Shown here: positions 54,026-63,412 of the stretch, one piece after another | Numbering within the stretch: the first letter of the stretch is position 1 | Layout: each line of letters opens with the position of its first letter | Origin: Paenibacillus sp. P25 | GTDB taxonomy: Bacteria > Bacillota > Bacilli > Paenibacillales > NBRC-103111 | Length of the DNA: 64,000 bases | Direction of reading: 5' to 3' | NCBI GenBank assembly: GCA_024704175.1 | Contig: CP085629.1 | Location: 7,429,501 to 7,493,500 of the forward strand | Translations under genes and position numbers: made by a program | The notes under the pieces: model-generated | Told to the model about the DNA's origin: nothing | Database searches by the model: none | What the model saw: only the letters and a program-made list of their open reading frames with translations

Positions 54026-55140
54026 TTATTTTGATTCTTCAAGTTTATGATAGAGGCCCATTGGCTCCCATTGCTCATCTTTTATTTCGATAGCAAACAC
54101 TTCTTTTGCATCTTTTAGCCGTTTTAGGTTGGATGTATTATCCAGTCCTTGAACTTGTGTGATGCCTTCTAAATTGAATTTTTGTTCATTTGCTATCTCG
54201 CTAATTCCATCAATGGTTTCTGCAAAAATACTAACATTGATGCCTTCATTATTTGTTGCTTTAGCGTAGAACACATGTGATTTTTCCAAACCATATTGTT
54301 TCGCTAATTCCTTCGCGTCTGAAATATTCAAAGGTTTATTGAACGTTGTAATATGAATTGCTTGTTGCTTCGTTGTTTTTTCTAGCTGTTCAAGTGCTTT
54401 CTGTTTGTATTCTGTTAAGCTTTCTTGATTTTTAATATTTTCATAACGTTGAATGCTTACTTTAGAACTGATTTTATCCGAATTATTGTTCTTGTTTGGT
54501 TTGACCTCTTTTTTGCAGTGCCATTTATTGGGTCGCTATCCAAAGCAAATGAATTTGGGAACAAGGAGTTTTTCATAAAAGAACCAATAAATATGGGGGT
54601 ACCGACAGTATTATAGTCACAACTAGAGCAAATAGGAGCACTGCTTTCCCCTGCGTAAGCAATTATACCCGAATCATTAGAACGAACAACGTTAAAGACA
54701 GCACCGAAACTATAACGTACATCTGCCTGAATTTGCGATTTGTCGGTCCCGACAATCTCAATTTCGTCGTTTAAAGTATCAAAATCGCCCTCATACCATG
54801 CTGAATCTTCAACATCAAGTTTAGCTGCAGGTAAGGTAGTCCAGCCACCCTGTCCATCAACATTTCCTGAAGAATTATTATCATGAACGTCAATTGTTGG
54901 ATAGTTACTAGAATTTCTCATATTAGATATTTGTGTGGAGTTCCAGTAGAAATTTTCAACCCTAGCTTGGAATCTTTGTGAACCACTTGAAGTTGATAGT
55001 GCTTCACCTCTTACGTTTCCACTAACCGGCATAGACCAATTTGCATTAGGATTGTCATTTGTCCAAGCCCATGCCGAGGATGTAGCAGAGAGCACACCTC
55101 CTAATACTACCATGGTGGATAATAAAACTTGTTTTTTCAT
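54026..55140 (-). CDS. AT-rich secreted protein of unknown function (one frameshift)
   Basis: About 371 residues once joined. Signal peptide KKQVLLSTMVVLGGVLSATSSAWA, then a region rich in Asn/Ser/Asp (NDNPNANWSMPVSGNVRGEALS, DVHDNNSSGNVDGQGGW), a CSSC pair (ICSSCDYN), and after the break a helical part ENIKNQESLTEYKQKALEQLE plus an alpha/beta end. The break near 54505 is one A short in a run of A; the downstream piece (54026-54331) alone would lack a start. AT-rich like its neighbour. Family not recognised; both halves might also be two genes. Confidence 0.6.
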
Positions 55141-55436
55141 TCCTCTCATCTCCTATAAAAGTAATATTCTGTAACTTGCAAATCTGATAATATACAACAT
55201 TTTCCATTTAGTTAATATTACTATATAACTAGGATATTTATGGAAAAAATATGTCGAATTTAGATCTTAAGTTATAACCACCGGCCTGACCCTGGTGGCC
55301 ATTCTAAGCTATTTTCAAGAAAAATCGGTACCCCAGCCCACGACGCCACTTGCTAGAACCTTTGCCGTGCTTTTTGGCTTTAGCCAGCGATGCCGAGCGA
55401 TGCCGAGCGATGCCGTCAAGGGGATGATGATTGAGG
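55141..55436. other. Intergenic region with AT-rich promoter zone and decamer repeats
   Basis: AT-rich to about 55255, then G+C-rich with AGCGATGCCG three times in tandem at 55386-55415. Minus-strand reading resembles a Lys/Arg-rich transposase-like tail, too short to name. Confidence 0.4.
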
Positions 55437-55752
55437 GCTTGCCCAGCGCCTGATCGCTGCGTTTCGCGCAACATGCACCCGGTTCGTCGGGGAGCAGTTG
55501 TTAAAGGAGCTGGTGGACGAATTGACCCGTCACAGTCCGGAATTCCGCGATTGGTGGAGCAGGCACGACGTCTCGGGCACACCGGCCGGCAGGAAAGTAA
55601 TCCGCCATCCGGAGGCCGGAACACTGATCATGGAGCATTTGACTTTCCAGGTTTATGATGATCCGGATTTGAAGTCGCCTCTGTACCGCCCGCTTCCGGA
55701 GCAGGATACCGTGGAGAAAATAAACAAGCTCCTGCAGCAGAGGAAAGGGTAG
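55437..55752 (+). pseudogene. Truncated MmyB-like XRE regulator (C-terminal fragment)
   Basis: Reads LIAAFRATCTRFVGEQLLKELVDELTRHSPEFRDWWSRHDV, GRKVIRHPEAGTLIMEHLTFQVYDDP, which is the C-terminal ligand-binding domain of MmyB/XRE regulators (conserved SPEFRxxWxRHDV). The N-terminal helix-turn-helix is absent and no start codon or ribosome site fits the fragment's beginning; upstream sequence is unrelated. A remnant left at the edge of the AT-rich patch. Confidence 0.75.
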
Positions 55753-55804
55753 ACGGAGAACCCTTTCCTTTGAGCGGGCCGAACACGCCTTCTAAAATTC
55801 GTTG

Positions 55805-55858
55805 TTGACAGAAAACGGAATCGGCTTTATTCTGTAAATGAATGAATCATTCATTCAT
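55805..55858 (+). promoter_or_regulatory. Sigma-A promoter with TetR-type operator for the SDR gene
   Basis: TTGACA, 17 bp, TATTCT, then a perfect palindrome ATGAATGAAT-C-ATTCATTCAT at 55838-55858 over the predicted start site. The TetR gene next but one is the obvious ligand-responsive repressor. Confidence 0.8.
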
Positions 55859-55884
55859 AAATCTAAACGAATTGAGGTCGACTC

Positions 55885-56784
55885 ATGATGAAGAATATAA
55901 TGAAAGATAACCAGTGGACAGCAGAAGGCAAGTACATTATCATTACCGGAGCTACCAGCGGCATCGGGCTGGCGGCGGCCAAAGCGCTCGCGGCCAAGGG
56001 CGCAAGCCTGGGCATTGTAGCCCGCGCCGAGGCCAAAGCGAAGGAAGCGGCGGTGCAAATCAAGGCGGCCGGAGGCGGCACGGTCGACGTGTTCCTGGCC
56101 GACATGGCATCCCAGCAGTCCATTCGCCGGGTGGCGGCCGACATTCTGGCCCGGTGTCCGAAGGTGGATATCCTGATCAATAATGCCGGCGCCATGTTCG
56201 ACACCAGGAAGGTGACCGAAGACGGAATCGAGATGACCTGGGCGGTCAACCACCTGGCCCCGTTCCTGCTGACTTCGCTGCTTCTGGACCGGCTGAAGGA
56301 GAGCGGGGAGGCCCGTGTGATCACGACCGCCTCCCACGGGCACAAGATGGCCCGGAAGGGGATCCGCTTTGACGATCCCGGCGCGGAACGGATCTATAGT
56401 CTCCTGGCCCGCACCTTCGGCGGCGCATCCATCCGCTACGGCGAGACCAAGCTTGCCAATATTTTGTTCACCTCCGAGCTGGGGCGGCGGCTCGAAGGGA
56501 CGGGAGTGACGGCGAACTGCTTCGATCCGGGGCTCGTGGCCACGAACTTCAACCAGAACAACGGGGTGGTCGCCCGGGCCACGATGGCCGTGTTCAACCG
56601 GTTCGCCCGCACGCCGGAGAAAGGCGCCGAAACGCTCGTATGGCTGGCCGATTCGGCCGAAGCGTCGGGTTATAACGGACGTTACTTTGCCGATCAAGAG
56701 GTCCGGGTTCCGTCCGTGCCGGCTCAGAGCATCGAAGCGGCCCAGCGGCTGTGGGAGGTCAGCGAGCAGCGGCTTCGCCGCTAG
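55885..56784 (+). CDS. Short-chain dehydrogenase/reductase
   Basis: 299 residues. Rossmann start IIITGATSGIGLAAAKAL, structural NNAG in VDILINNAGAMF, catalytic YGETK (Tyr-x3-Lys) and CFDPGLVATNF. Retinol dehydrogenase/WWOX-like subgroup. NAD(P)H-linked reduction of an unknown carbonyl. Uninterrupted; controlled with the following TetR gene by the promoter-operator above. Confidence 0.92.
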   Translation: MMKNIMKDNQWTAEGKYIIITGATSGIGLAAAKALAAKGASLGIVARAEAKAKEAAVQIKAAGGGTVDVFLADMASQQSIRRVAADILARCPKVDILINNAGAMFDTRKVTEDGIEMTWAVNHLAPFLLTSLLLDRLKESGEARVITTASHGHKMARKGIRFDDPGAERIYSLLARTFGGASIRYGETKLANILFTSELGRRLEGTGVTANCFDPGLVATNFNQNNGVVARATMAVFNRFARTPEKGAETLVWLADSAEASGYNGRYFADQEVRVPSVPAQSIEAAQRLWEVSEQRLRR

Positions 56785-56825
56785 ATTTTGCCAAATAAAA
56801 ACGAAGTTTGGAGAGTGAGTATCCG

Positions 56826-57411
56826 TTGACACCTACCCAGGGGAATACGCCCGATCCGATTTACGATGAACGCAGGGAACAGATTAAGCGCGCCGCGATG
56901 AAAGTATTCGCCCGTTACGGCATCGCCGGGACGAAGATGAGCATGATCGCCGCCGAAGCCGGCATCAGCCAAGGGCTGTCCTACCGCTATTTCAGCTCCA
57001 AGGAAGAGCTGTTCACGATCCTCGTGGAGGAAGCGCTGGAAGAAGCGCAGACCGCCTTGAGGAGTACTCCTCAGCTGCCCGGCGGCCCGAAGGAGCAAAT
57101 CCGGGCGCTGACCGAGAGGATGCTGGATGAAGAGCATAAACATAACTTCATGCTGCTGCAGCAGGCGCAGACGTCGGAAGACGTGCCGGAGCAGGCGAAG
57201 CGGATCCTGGAGCAGTATTCCATGCAGGATGCGTCTGCGGGAATTGGTTCCCGTCTTCGTGAAAGGGCAGGAGGCCGGCGAATTTTGCGAGGGGGACCCC
57301 TTCCGTCTGCTGCTTCTGTACTTTACCGTCCTTACCGGCCTGATGCTGCAGGATCTTCCCGCCGATTGGCTGCAGGAGACGGACCTCTTCATGAAAATCC
57401 TGGCGAAATAA
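56826..57411 (+). CDS. TetR/AcrR-family regulator (one frameshift)
   Basis: About 195 residues. Helix-turn-helix IKRAAMKVFARYGIAGTKMSMIAAEAGISQGLSYRYFSSKEELFTILVEEAL. Effector domain breaks near 57235 and resumes as MRLRELVPVFVKGQEAGEF. TTG 56826 is chosen, 12 bp after GGAGAGTGAG; another TTG at 56808 is in frame. Probably represses the SDR operon including itself through the ATGAATGAAT palindrome. Confidence 0.82.
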
Positions 57412-57455
57412 GCCGCCGCCGAGCCCCATAAGTCTAACAACCCGCACTCGCAGTA

Positions 57456-57511
57456 AAAAGGCCTGCGGCCGGTCTGCTCTACAGCAGGAGCCGGCAGACC
57501 ACAGGCCTCAG
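57456..57511. terminator. Hairpin between TetR and MerR genes
   Basis: GGCCTG...GGTCTGC / GCAGACC...CAGGCC, followed by TTTTT on the minus strand; ends 5 bp from the MerR stop. Confidence 0.75.
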
Positions 57512-57516
57512 GCATT

Positions 57517-58251
57517 TTATATATGCGACATTGCTTCGGAAATATATTTATACAGCGCGCCGTCGATGCCGCTTTGAAGGGCGCGATCCGAGTTCTCTTT
57601 ATACATCTGCTCGGCGGCCTTAGTGATTTCCGGATCCCCGCCGGAGAACATATTCACGAGCTCCTTCCACCGTTTGGCCAGCTCCACGACGACCGGGCTG
57701 TCCGGCGGCGTGCCTTTGTCGAGCTCGGCCCGCACCTTGGCGATTAATTCCGGCCATTCGTTCTCGACGGCCCGGATTCGGTCCGGCCCGAGCATTTCGG
57801 CCTGCTTCTTCAGCTTCTCCAGCTGCTCCGGAGTAAAGTATTGATTCGTATCCATGGTTCTCATCACCTCGATAATTTGAATAAACTGCTCTGCATCCAC
57901 ATCCTGACGGGTACGGATCAGGAGGTGAAGCTGCTCCAGCCGGCGGCGCAAATCCTCCTGCATCCGGATCTGCTCATCGAGCCGCTCCAGCTGAATGCGT
58001 ATGACTTCGGCCGGGTTGAAATCGGGGTTCCCGATCAGCTCCTTGATCTCCCCGAGTGGCAGACCCAGCTGCTTCAGCGACATGATTTGCTGGAGCCTGG
58101 ACAGATCCTCCTCGGTATAGAGACGGTGGCCCGATTCCGAATACCGGGATGGGGAGACCAGCCCGATCTCATCGTAATGATGGAGCGTCCGCACCGTGAG
58201 TCCGGTTCGTTTGGCCAGCTCCCCGACTTTCCAATGCTTCTTGTTCGTCAT
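57517..58251 (-). CDS. MerR-family regulator with TipAS effector domain
   Basis: 244 residues, uninterrupted. HTH KVGELAKRTGLTVRTLHHYDEIGLVSPSRYSESGHRLYTEEDL, dimer helix (IQLERLDEQIRMQEDLRRRLEQL), and a TipAS-type multidrug-binding domain (WPELIAKVRAELDKG, ALQSGIDGALYKYISEAM). Like TipAL/Mta: senses hydrophobic drugs. Its own promoter has the 19-bp spacer and palindrome of MerR targets, so it is autoregulated. Confidence 0.9.
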   Translation of the reverse strand: MTNKKHWKVGELAKRTGLTVRTLHHYDEIGLVSPSRYSESGHRLYTEEDLSRLQQIMSLKQLGLPLGEIKELIGNPDFNPAEVIRIQLERLDEQIRMQEDLRRRLEQLHLLIRTRQDVDAEQFIQIIEVMRTMDTNQYFTPEQLEKLKKQAEMLGPDRIRAVENEWPELIAKVRAELDKGTPPDSPVVVELAKRWKELVNMFSGGDPEITKAAEQMYKENSDRALQSGIDGALYKYISEAMSHI

Positions 58252-58295
58252 CCTTCCCCTCTTTTCGCGCGAATGGTGGATTTACCGGTAACTTT

Positions 58296-58326
58296 ACTAT
58301 AAATCCTCACGCTGCGTGAGGTGCAA
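58296..58326 (-). promoter_or_regulatory. MerR-type promoter with 19-bp spacer
   Basis: Minus strand TTGCAC, 19 bp, TATAGT; the spacer holds CCTCACG-CAG-CGTGAGG at 58305-58321. A stretched spacer with a central palindrome is the MerR activation design. Confidence 0.8.
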
Positions 58327-58503
58327 GCACTTTTTTTTGAGAGCCGTTTACATGGATATCGAGAAGTAAAAAACCGGCCGGCCGGGCCGTCTGCGGCTCT
58401 CGCTCCGGCTTCCCGGGACGGGACTCTGTCTGCTATGTTTTAAAGAAAATGAAATGTATAATATTAACAATAGGATGCTTGAATAGGGTTGGGAGGTGTT
58501 CGA

Positions 58504-58740
58504 ATGAAAAGGAAGTCATTTATCGTTACCTTTGCAACGCTTGTAATAACGACAGGTCTGCTTTACTTCATAGGACATCGGTTTACGATTCCTTTCTTAA
58601 TGTTTCATCACGAATATACAGCTGATGCCAATGGCTTCTTCATTACCACAGGGTCCCTTGTTCCTGTAATTATGGGGCTGATTTTTAGTTATTTTGCAGA
58701 AAAAATCTATGTATATAGGCACCGGCAAAAACGGGGTTGA
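58504..58740 (+). CDS. Small membrane protein, two TM helices
   Basis: 78 residues: FIVTFATLVITTGLLYFIGH and FITTGSLVPVIMGLIFSYFAEKIYVY, basic end. ATG 58504 after GGGAGGTG. Family not recognised. Confidence 0.7.
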   Translation: MKRKSFIVTFATLVITTGLLYFIGHRFTIPFLMFHHEYTADANGFFITTGSLVPVIMGLIFSYFAEKIYVYRHRQKRG

Positions 58741-58760
58741 TAACACCGATTTTTTTATGC

Positions 58761-60364
58761 CTACTCCTTATTCAACCGGCTGACCGCGTTGACGAAGACC
58801 GAGACCAGCGTGGGATCGAACTGCTTGCCGGCATGGTGCTTTAACTCGATCAGCGCTTGTTCCAAGGATTTGCTTTCCCGGTAGGGGCGATACATCATCA
58901 TGGCGGAGAAGGCATCGGCGATCTGCAGGATTCTTCCTTCGAGCGGCGTGCCGGTTCCAGGGATCCCGGACGGATAACCCTGTCCGTCCCACCGTTCATG
59001 ATGGTACGCAATGCAGTTCGTTGTCACCTGCGGGAGCCGCATCGATCCGAGCATGTCGAGGCCGTACGTCACGTGGCGCTTCATCGAGGCGTATTCGTCT
59101 TCCGTCAGCGCGGAGGTCTTCTTCAATACGCCGGCCGTCACCATGATTTTCCCGATATCGTGAAGCCAGGCGCCGGTGATCAGATGCTTCAGCTCCGCCT
59201 GCGGGAAGTGGACCGCTTCTGCGAGCAAGGCGGCGTAGCCCGCCACCTGCTGGGAATGGATGTACGTCGGCAGATCCTTCTCCTTCAGCACCTCGAGCAG
59301 CTCCCGCTGCTCCGGCGACAGTCCGCCGTACACCTCGGTATGGTTGTTCATCAGGCTTTTCATCGCATGCTTGTTGACATACATGTCCATATCCGCCAGA
59401 TGCAGCGGACTCGTGGATGGACAGGCTCTTATCCGCGCTCGACCTCGCTTCGCCGACGGAGAACGACAGCTGGATCCGCTGGTTCCCATCGAGCTGGAAA
59501 GGCTCGCTCTACAATCGCCCGCAGCAGCTTGTCCTTGAACGAGACCAGCGGCTTCCCAGGGGCGCTTCCACCACGGCCAGGAACTCGTCGCCTCCGAGCC
59601 TTCCGATCACGCCGATAAAGCCTTCCAACTGCTCGCGCAGCACTTCCGGCCACATGAACCAGTACCTCATTGCCGATGAGATGCCCGTAAGTATCATTAA
59701 TCTGTTTAAAGCCGTTCATGTCGATCAGGTACAACAGGATGTCCTTACCTTTCTCCCGCATCATGGCCTGCCCCGTCTGCAGCGTATGGTCGAGGGAATA
59801 GAGACCGGTTAACGAATCGGTAATGCTGAGTCGCCGGTAACGGTCCCGCTGGCCGATCACACGCATCAGCGGCTGCGCCGCAAGTGTAATGACGAGCGAC
59901 GTAAGCAGAGAGGAATAAACGAGATGAAACGTAAACGAGGCGAACTCGTGCTTGCGCCCCATAAAGACGGCCAAGACAATCCCGATGACGACGAGCGAGA
60001 AATAATCGTACAAAAGAAAAGCATACATAAGCAGCGGCGGAGTGATCAGCGGACCGATATCCGGCATGCGATCCGGGTGGGGGAACGGACTATGGAACGG
60101 ATCAGGGGACGGATCCCACCCATGGACGCCCATCCAGCAGATCAGCCCGAGGGCGGACAAGACATACCTGCGGACCGATCTCTCCGGAGACAGCTTGGCG
60201 GCGATCAGAAATCCGAGATAAGGAACAATAAAGATAAAGACGGCCGCGGGCGTCCGGGAATCCAAAGGGACGTGAACCGACTCCACGAGCAGAATCAGAA
60301 ATACAATCCACCGCCAAGAGCTTTTCCATAAGCGGAAAACGTGGACCTTCCACTGGCTTATCAT
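58761..60364 (-). CDS. GGDEF and HD-GYP dual-domain c-di-GMP protein (several frameshifts)
   Basis: About 530 residues. Six hydrophobic helices (IVFLILLVESVHVPL, VFIFIVPYLGFLIAA...), a GGDEF domain (SITDSLTGLYSLDHTL, LYLIDMNGFKQINDTYGHLIGNEVL, GRLGGDEFLAVV with an intact GGDEF), then HD-GYP (HSQQVAGYAALLAEAV, TGAWLHDIGKIMV, YHHERWDGQGYPSGIPG, AFSAMMMYRPYR). Both synthesis and breakdown motifs of c-di-GMP are present. Frame is lost near 59665, 59540 and 59460, inside the second half of GGDEF. Start moved to ATG 60364 since GGAGGT is 7 bp upstream. Confidence 0.82.
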
Positions 60365-60461
60365 GAACATACCTCCGGTACCCTATGTTTTAAACGACTT
60401 TATTCGACATATTCCAACATAATTCAACGCATCGGGCAAAAATCCTACCTAAAAAATAACA

Positions 60462-60513
60462 AAAAGAAATAGGACCCCTTCTTGCCATCGGAGGATGGAA
60501 GAACGGATCCTAT
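60462..60513 (-). terminator. Terminator of the YdjM-type gene
   Basis: Minus strand ATAGGATCCGTTCTTCCATC / GATGGCAAGAAGGGGTCCTAT then TTTCTTTTT. Confidence 0.8.
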
Positions 60514-60534
60514 TCGTCGGTGTTCCGGTTAAGC

Positions 60535-61046
60535 TTAAAAGTGACTCAGCAGTCCCGGCAGGACCTGGCGGATCGGCGACCAGAAGCAGAGGCACACCAG
60601 AATGAAGCAGAAGAGCGATTCCATCGGCGACCCCGTGTCGATAGCCATAAACTTGGGAAGCGACCTTACCTTCTTCTTCACCGGCCAGAACAGCGCCACG
60701 CCCTGCTCGTTCAGGAGATCGATCAGCGGATGGGAGGCGTAGGCCAGGAGGAACGTCCAGTAATAGAGCGGGGAATCGGAACCGCCGCCATCGCGATCAG
60801 CGCCATAAAAGCAATGGAATGGGTCAGCGTGCGATGGTGGATCTGCAATAATCGGAGTAACGAGGATAAGGGAAAAAACAATTTCGCCATGACCGAGCCC
60901 GGCTTGTCGATATCCGCGAGCGGTCCGGCGAAGCGACCGACGAGCAGCGCTCCGGCCGTTTCCCACGAGAGCAGCGGCACGTCGTAATGATGCAGCACCC
61001 ATTCCGCCGCCAAGACGCCCGCCGCCCCGTGTGTACGTTGCAGCAT
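60535..61046 (-). CDS. YdjM-family membrane-bound metal-dependent hydrolase (one frameshift)
   Basis: About 170 residues. GPLADIDKPGSVM, IHHRTLTHSIAF and YASHPLIDLLNEQGVALFWP are the YdjM/DUF457 motifs; several TM helices. In other bacteria linked to the SOS response, role unknown. The break lies near 60770. ATG 61046 after GGAGGTTGG. Confidence 0.82.
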
Positions 61047-61190
61047 GAAGTTCCAACCTCCGGTAGTCTGTCCCGAACCTGCCGTTCGGGAGAGCGCCCC
61101 GCCCAGGGCCTCATTACATTTGCACCCTGGCGGCGGCGGCCGCTCTTATGTAGAGACTCTAAGATGTGGCGCACACATGTTCGCCATTCC

Positions 61191-62155
61191 TTAGCTTACC
61201 ACAGACGGGACCGGAGGTACATCGGCCTCAAGGCTCACTCTGCCGCCCTCGTTCTTCATGCGCTGCTTGAATTCCTTCGGGGAGCAGTGGTTGTACCGCT
61301 TGAACATTTTATAGAACTGGGCCATGTTGGGGATGCCGACCTCGAAGCCGACCTCCGTAATGCTGATATCCCGCGTCAGCAGGAGCCGCTCCGCCTTCTT
61401 CACGCGCCGGTAGTTCAGATAATCGACGAAGGAGAGGCCCATGACCTTCTTGAAATACTTGATAAAATAATGATAGCTCAGGTTCAGCTCGCGGCAGACC
61501 GCGTCCACCGAAATTTTCTCCCCGAGATTGCGGTCGATATAATCGAGCGCCGGCCCGCGACCGCGTCAGCTCCATCTCGCCCTTGCCGCGCAGTACGCCC
61601 CGCGTATCGCAGCGCAGGAGGAGGAGCAGCGACCGCTTAATCGCCGCACTGATGGCCAGCTCATAGCCGCGTCCGCGGGTCTGCGACTCGTCGAAGATCT
61701 CCAGAATGAGCGAGCACGCTTCCTTCCGCGCCGCCTCGTTCTCCCGGAAGATGTAGTTCAGGTCGCCGAGCGGCCGGGTCAGCTCCGAGAAGCAGTGCAG
61801 GTAAGGCATCGTGCTCTGGTCAAAATGCTGCGCCAGATCCACCTGGAACACCACATACTGCAGCTCCGACGGCGGCTCCTTATACGTGCGGTGCAGCTGG
61901 GATGCGCCGAGGATCGCGACATCCCCCTCCCGCGCGCGAGTGGAATTCGTCCTTCGTCTGCAGCACCATGCCGCCCCGCCGCATCGCAAGAAATTCAACT
62001 TCTTTATGATAATGCCAAGCCCAGGGCTCCGGACAGCCGCGACCCTCATTCTTCGCATGAATCTCCCAAACCTTCAAAAACAGCGGCGGATTCTGGTAAA
62101 CGACTTTCTCTTCTCTCACCGCATCATTCGTAAGGCTTTCCATCACCGACGGCAT
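61191..62155 (-). CDS. AraC-family regulator, ThuA-linked (two frameshifts)
   Basis: About 320 residues. Cupin sensor (PWAWHYHKEVEFLAMRRGGMVLQT, EGDVAILGASQLHRTY) and HTH (ISVDAVCRELNLSYHYFIKYFKKVMGLSFVDYLNYRRVKKAERLL, ITEVGFEVGIPNMAQFYKMFKRYNHCSPKEFK). Breaks near 61940 and 61560. ATG 62155 lies 10 bp after GAGGTG. Divergent from the ThuA-domain gene it most likely regulates. Confidence 0.83.
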
Positions 62156-62363
62156 CGACCCCGCGCACCTCGCTTGTCTACTTGGAAAAGAAACCCTGTT
62201 TTGCCAGCCGTGATTACGCTTTCGGCTCCCTTCAAGTATAGCACGAACCTGGGCAGGATGGCAGTATTGGATAAGGAGGAGGCAGGATTGAGAATATCTT
62301 TTTACCGGGCAAGTCACTATACTCATAATTAAATCCGATCCCAATCCACTGGAGGAATGAACT

Positions 62364-63101
62364 ATGGCTGAGGCCTTAAAAGTTACCGTATGGAACGAAT
62401 TTCGTCATGAGAAGGAGAGCGAGAAGGTCCGCTCCGTGTACCCGAACGGCATTCACACTGCCATCGGCGAAGGGCTGGGCGCAGACGTAGAAGTGTCCTA
62501 CGCCACGCTCGACGAGCCGGAGAACGGGCTGTCTGAAGAGAAGCTGAATAACACCGATGTTCTGATCTGGTGGGGGCATAAGGCGCACGGCGATGTAGAA
62601 GAAGCTACGGTGGAACGCGTGCACAAGCGCGTGCTGCAGGGCATGGGACTGATCGTGCTGCATTCCGGCCACTTCTCCAAGATCTTCAAGAAGCTGATGG
62701 GCACGAGCCGCGATTTAAAATGGCGCGAAGCCGACGAGAAGGAGCGCCTCTGGGTCGTCTCCCCGGGCCATCCGATCGTGGAAGGCATCGGCGAGTACAT
62801 CGATCTGCCGGCCGAAGAGATGTACGGCGAGCATTTCGACATCCCGGCGCCGGATGAGCTCATCCTGGTCAGCTGGTTCGAAGGCGGCGAAGTCTTCCGC
62901 GGCGGCTGCACGTTCCACCGCGGCATGGGCAAAATCTTCTACTTCCGGCCGGGTCACGAAACGTACCCGACCTACTACAACGAGCAGGTGCGCCGGGTGA
63001 TCCGCAATGCGGTGCAGTGGGCCGCTCCGACGACCCGCGAGTACCCGAAATACGGCAATCACAAGCCGCTGGAAGAGATCAAGGCGAAGGCCCAGGTATA
63101 A
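62364..63101 (+). CDS. ThuA-domain protein (trehalose-utilisation type)
   Basis: 245 residues, uninterrupted. [111 protein letters not shown]. The class I glutamine amidotransferase-like fold of ThuA, tied to disaccharide (trehalose, sucrose, maltose) oxidation in rhizobia. Ribosome site GGAGGAATGA. Alone with its divergent AraC regulator. Confidence 0.9.
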   Translation: MAEALKVTVWNEFRHEKESEKVRSVYPNGIHTAIGEGLGADVEVSYATLDEPENGLSEEKLNNTDVLIWWGHKAHGDVEEATVERVHKRVLQGMGLIVLHSGHFSKIFKKLMGTSRDLKWREADEKERLWVVSPGHPIVEGIGEYIDLPAEEMYGEHFDIPAPDELILVSWFEGGEVFRGGCTFHRGMGKIFYFRPGHETYPTYYNEQVRRVIRNAVQWAAPTTREYPKYGNHKPLEEIKAKAQV

Positions 63102-63125
63102 TCTGATCGGCACAGCGATAAGGCT

Positions 63126-63166
63126 CGGACGGTCCCGCCCCGCAAGGCGGCCGTTCCGGGCTTTTT
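63126..63166 (+). terminator. Terminator of the ThuA-domain gene
   Basis: CGGACGG..CGCC / GGCGGCCGTTCCG then TTTTT. Confidence 0.75.
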
Positions 63167-63174
63167 CGGTTGAC

Positions 63175-63269
63175 GTTATAAGTTTTCGCGGGCTTATAGC
63201 TTCGCACGGCCCTCGATACACGCGATGGTCCATATAGGACAAGGACGGCAGCGCCGCTTGTTCCAGTCT
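63175..63269 (+). repeat. Structured intergenic repeat, copy 2
   Basis: Second copy of the element at 15378. TATAAG/CTTATA hairpin, GCTTCGCA, GATACACGCG, TGGTCC, GTCC-ATATA-GGAC hairpin followed by AAGGACGGC. Like copy 1 it lies between a terminator and a co-oriented gene, ending about 143 bp before it. Confidence 0.65.
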
Positions 63270-63412
63270 TCATTTTCCAATAATCACCGGGGAATTTATT
63301 TTATTTTTAAGGTTAGGAAAATTGTTCCAAAGGGGTAGGAAATTTCATCCTCCTGTCGAATACATGTAAGTAGCATTTTTTTACAGCCGGCGGACAGGAG
63401 CGGAGTTTTCCA
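63270..63412 (+). other. AT-rich leader before the 5TM sensor gene
   Basis: Promoter-like AT-rich stretch; ribosome site GGAGCGGAG before TTG 63413. No clear -35/-10 pair. Confidence 0.4.

Noticed and set aside
55304-55624. Minus-strand Lys/Arg-rich frame that looks like a transposase tail
   Set aside because: No catalytic motif, overlaps the MmyB fragment and tandem decamers; too weak to call an insertion sequence.
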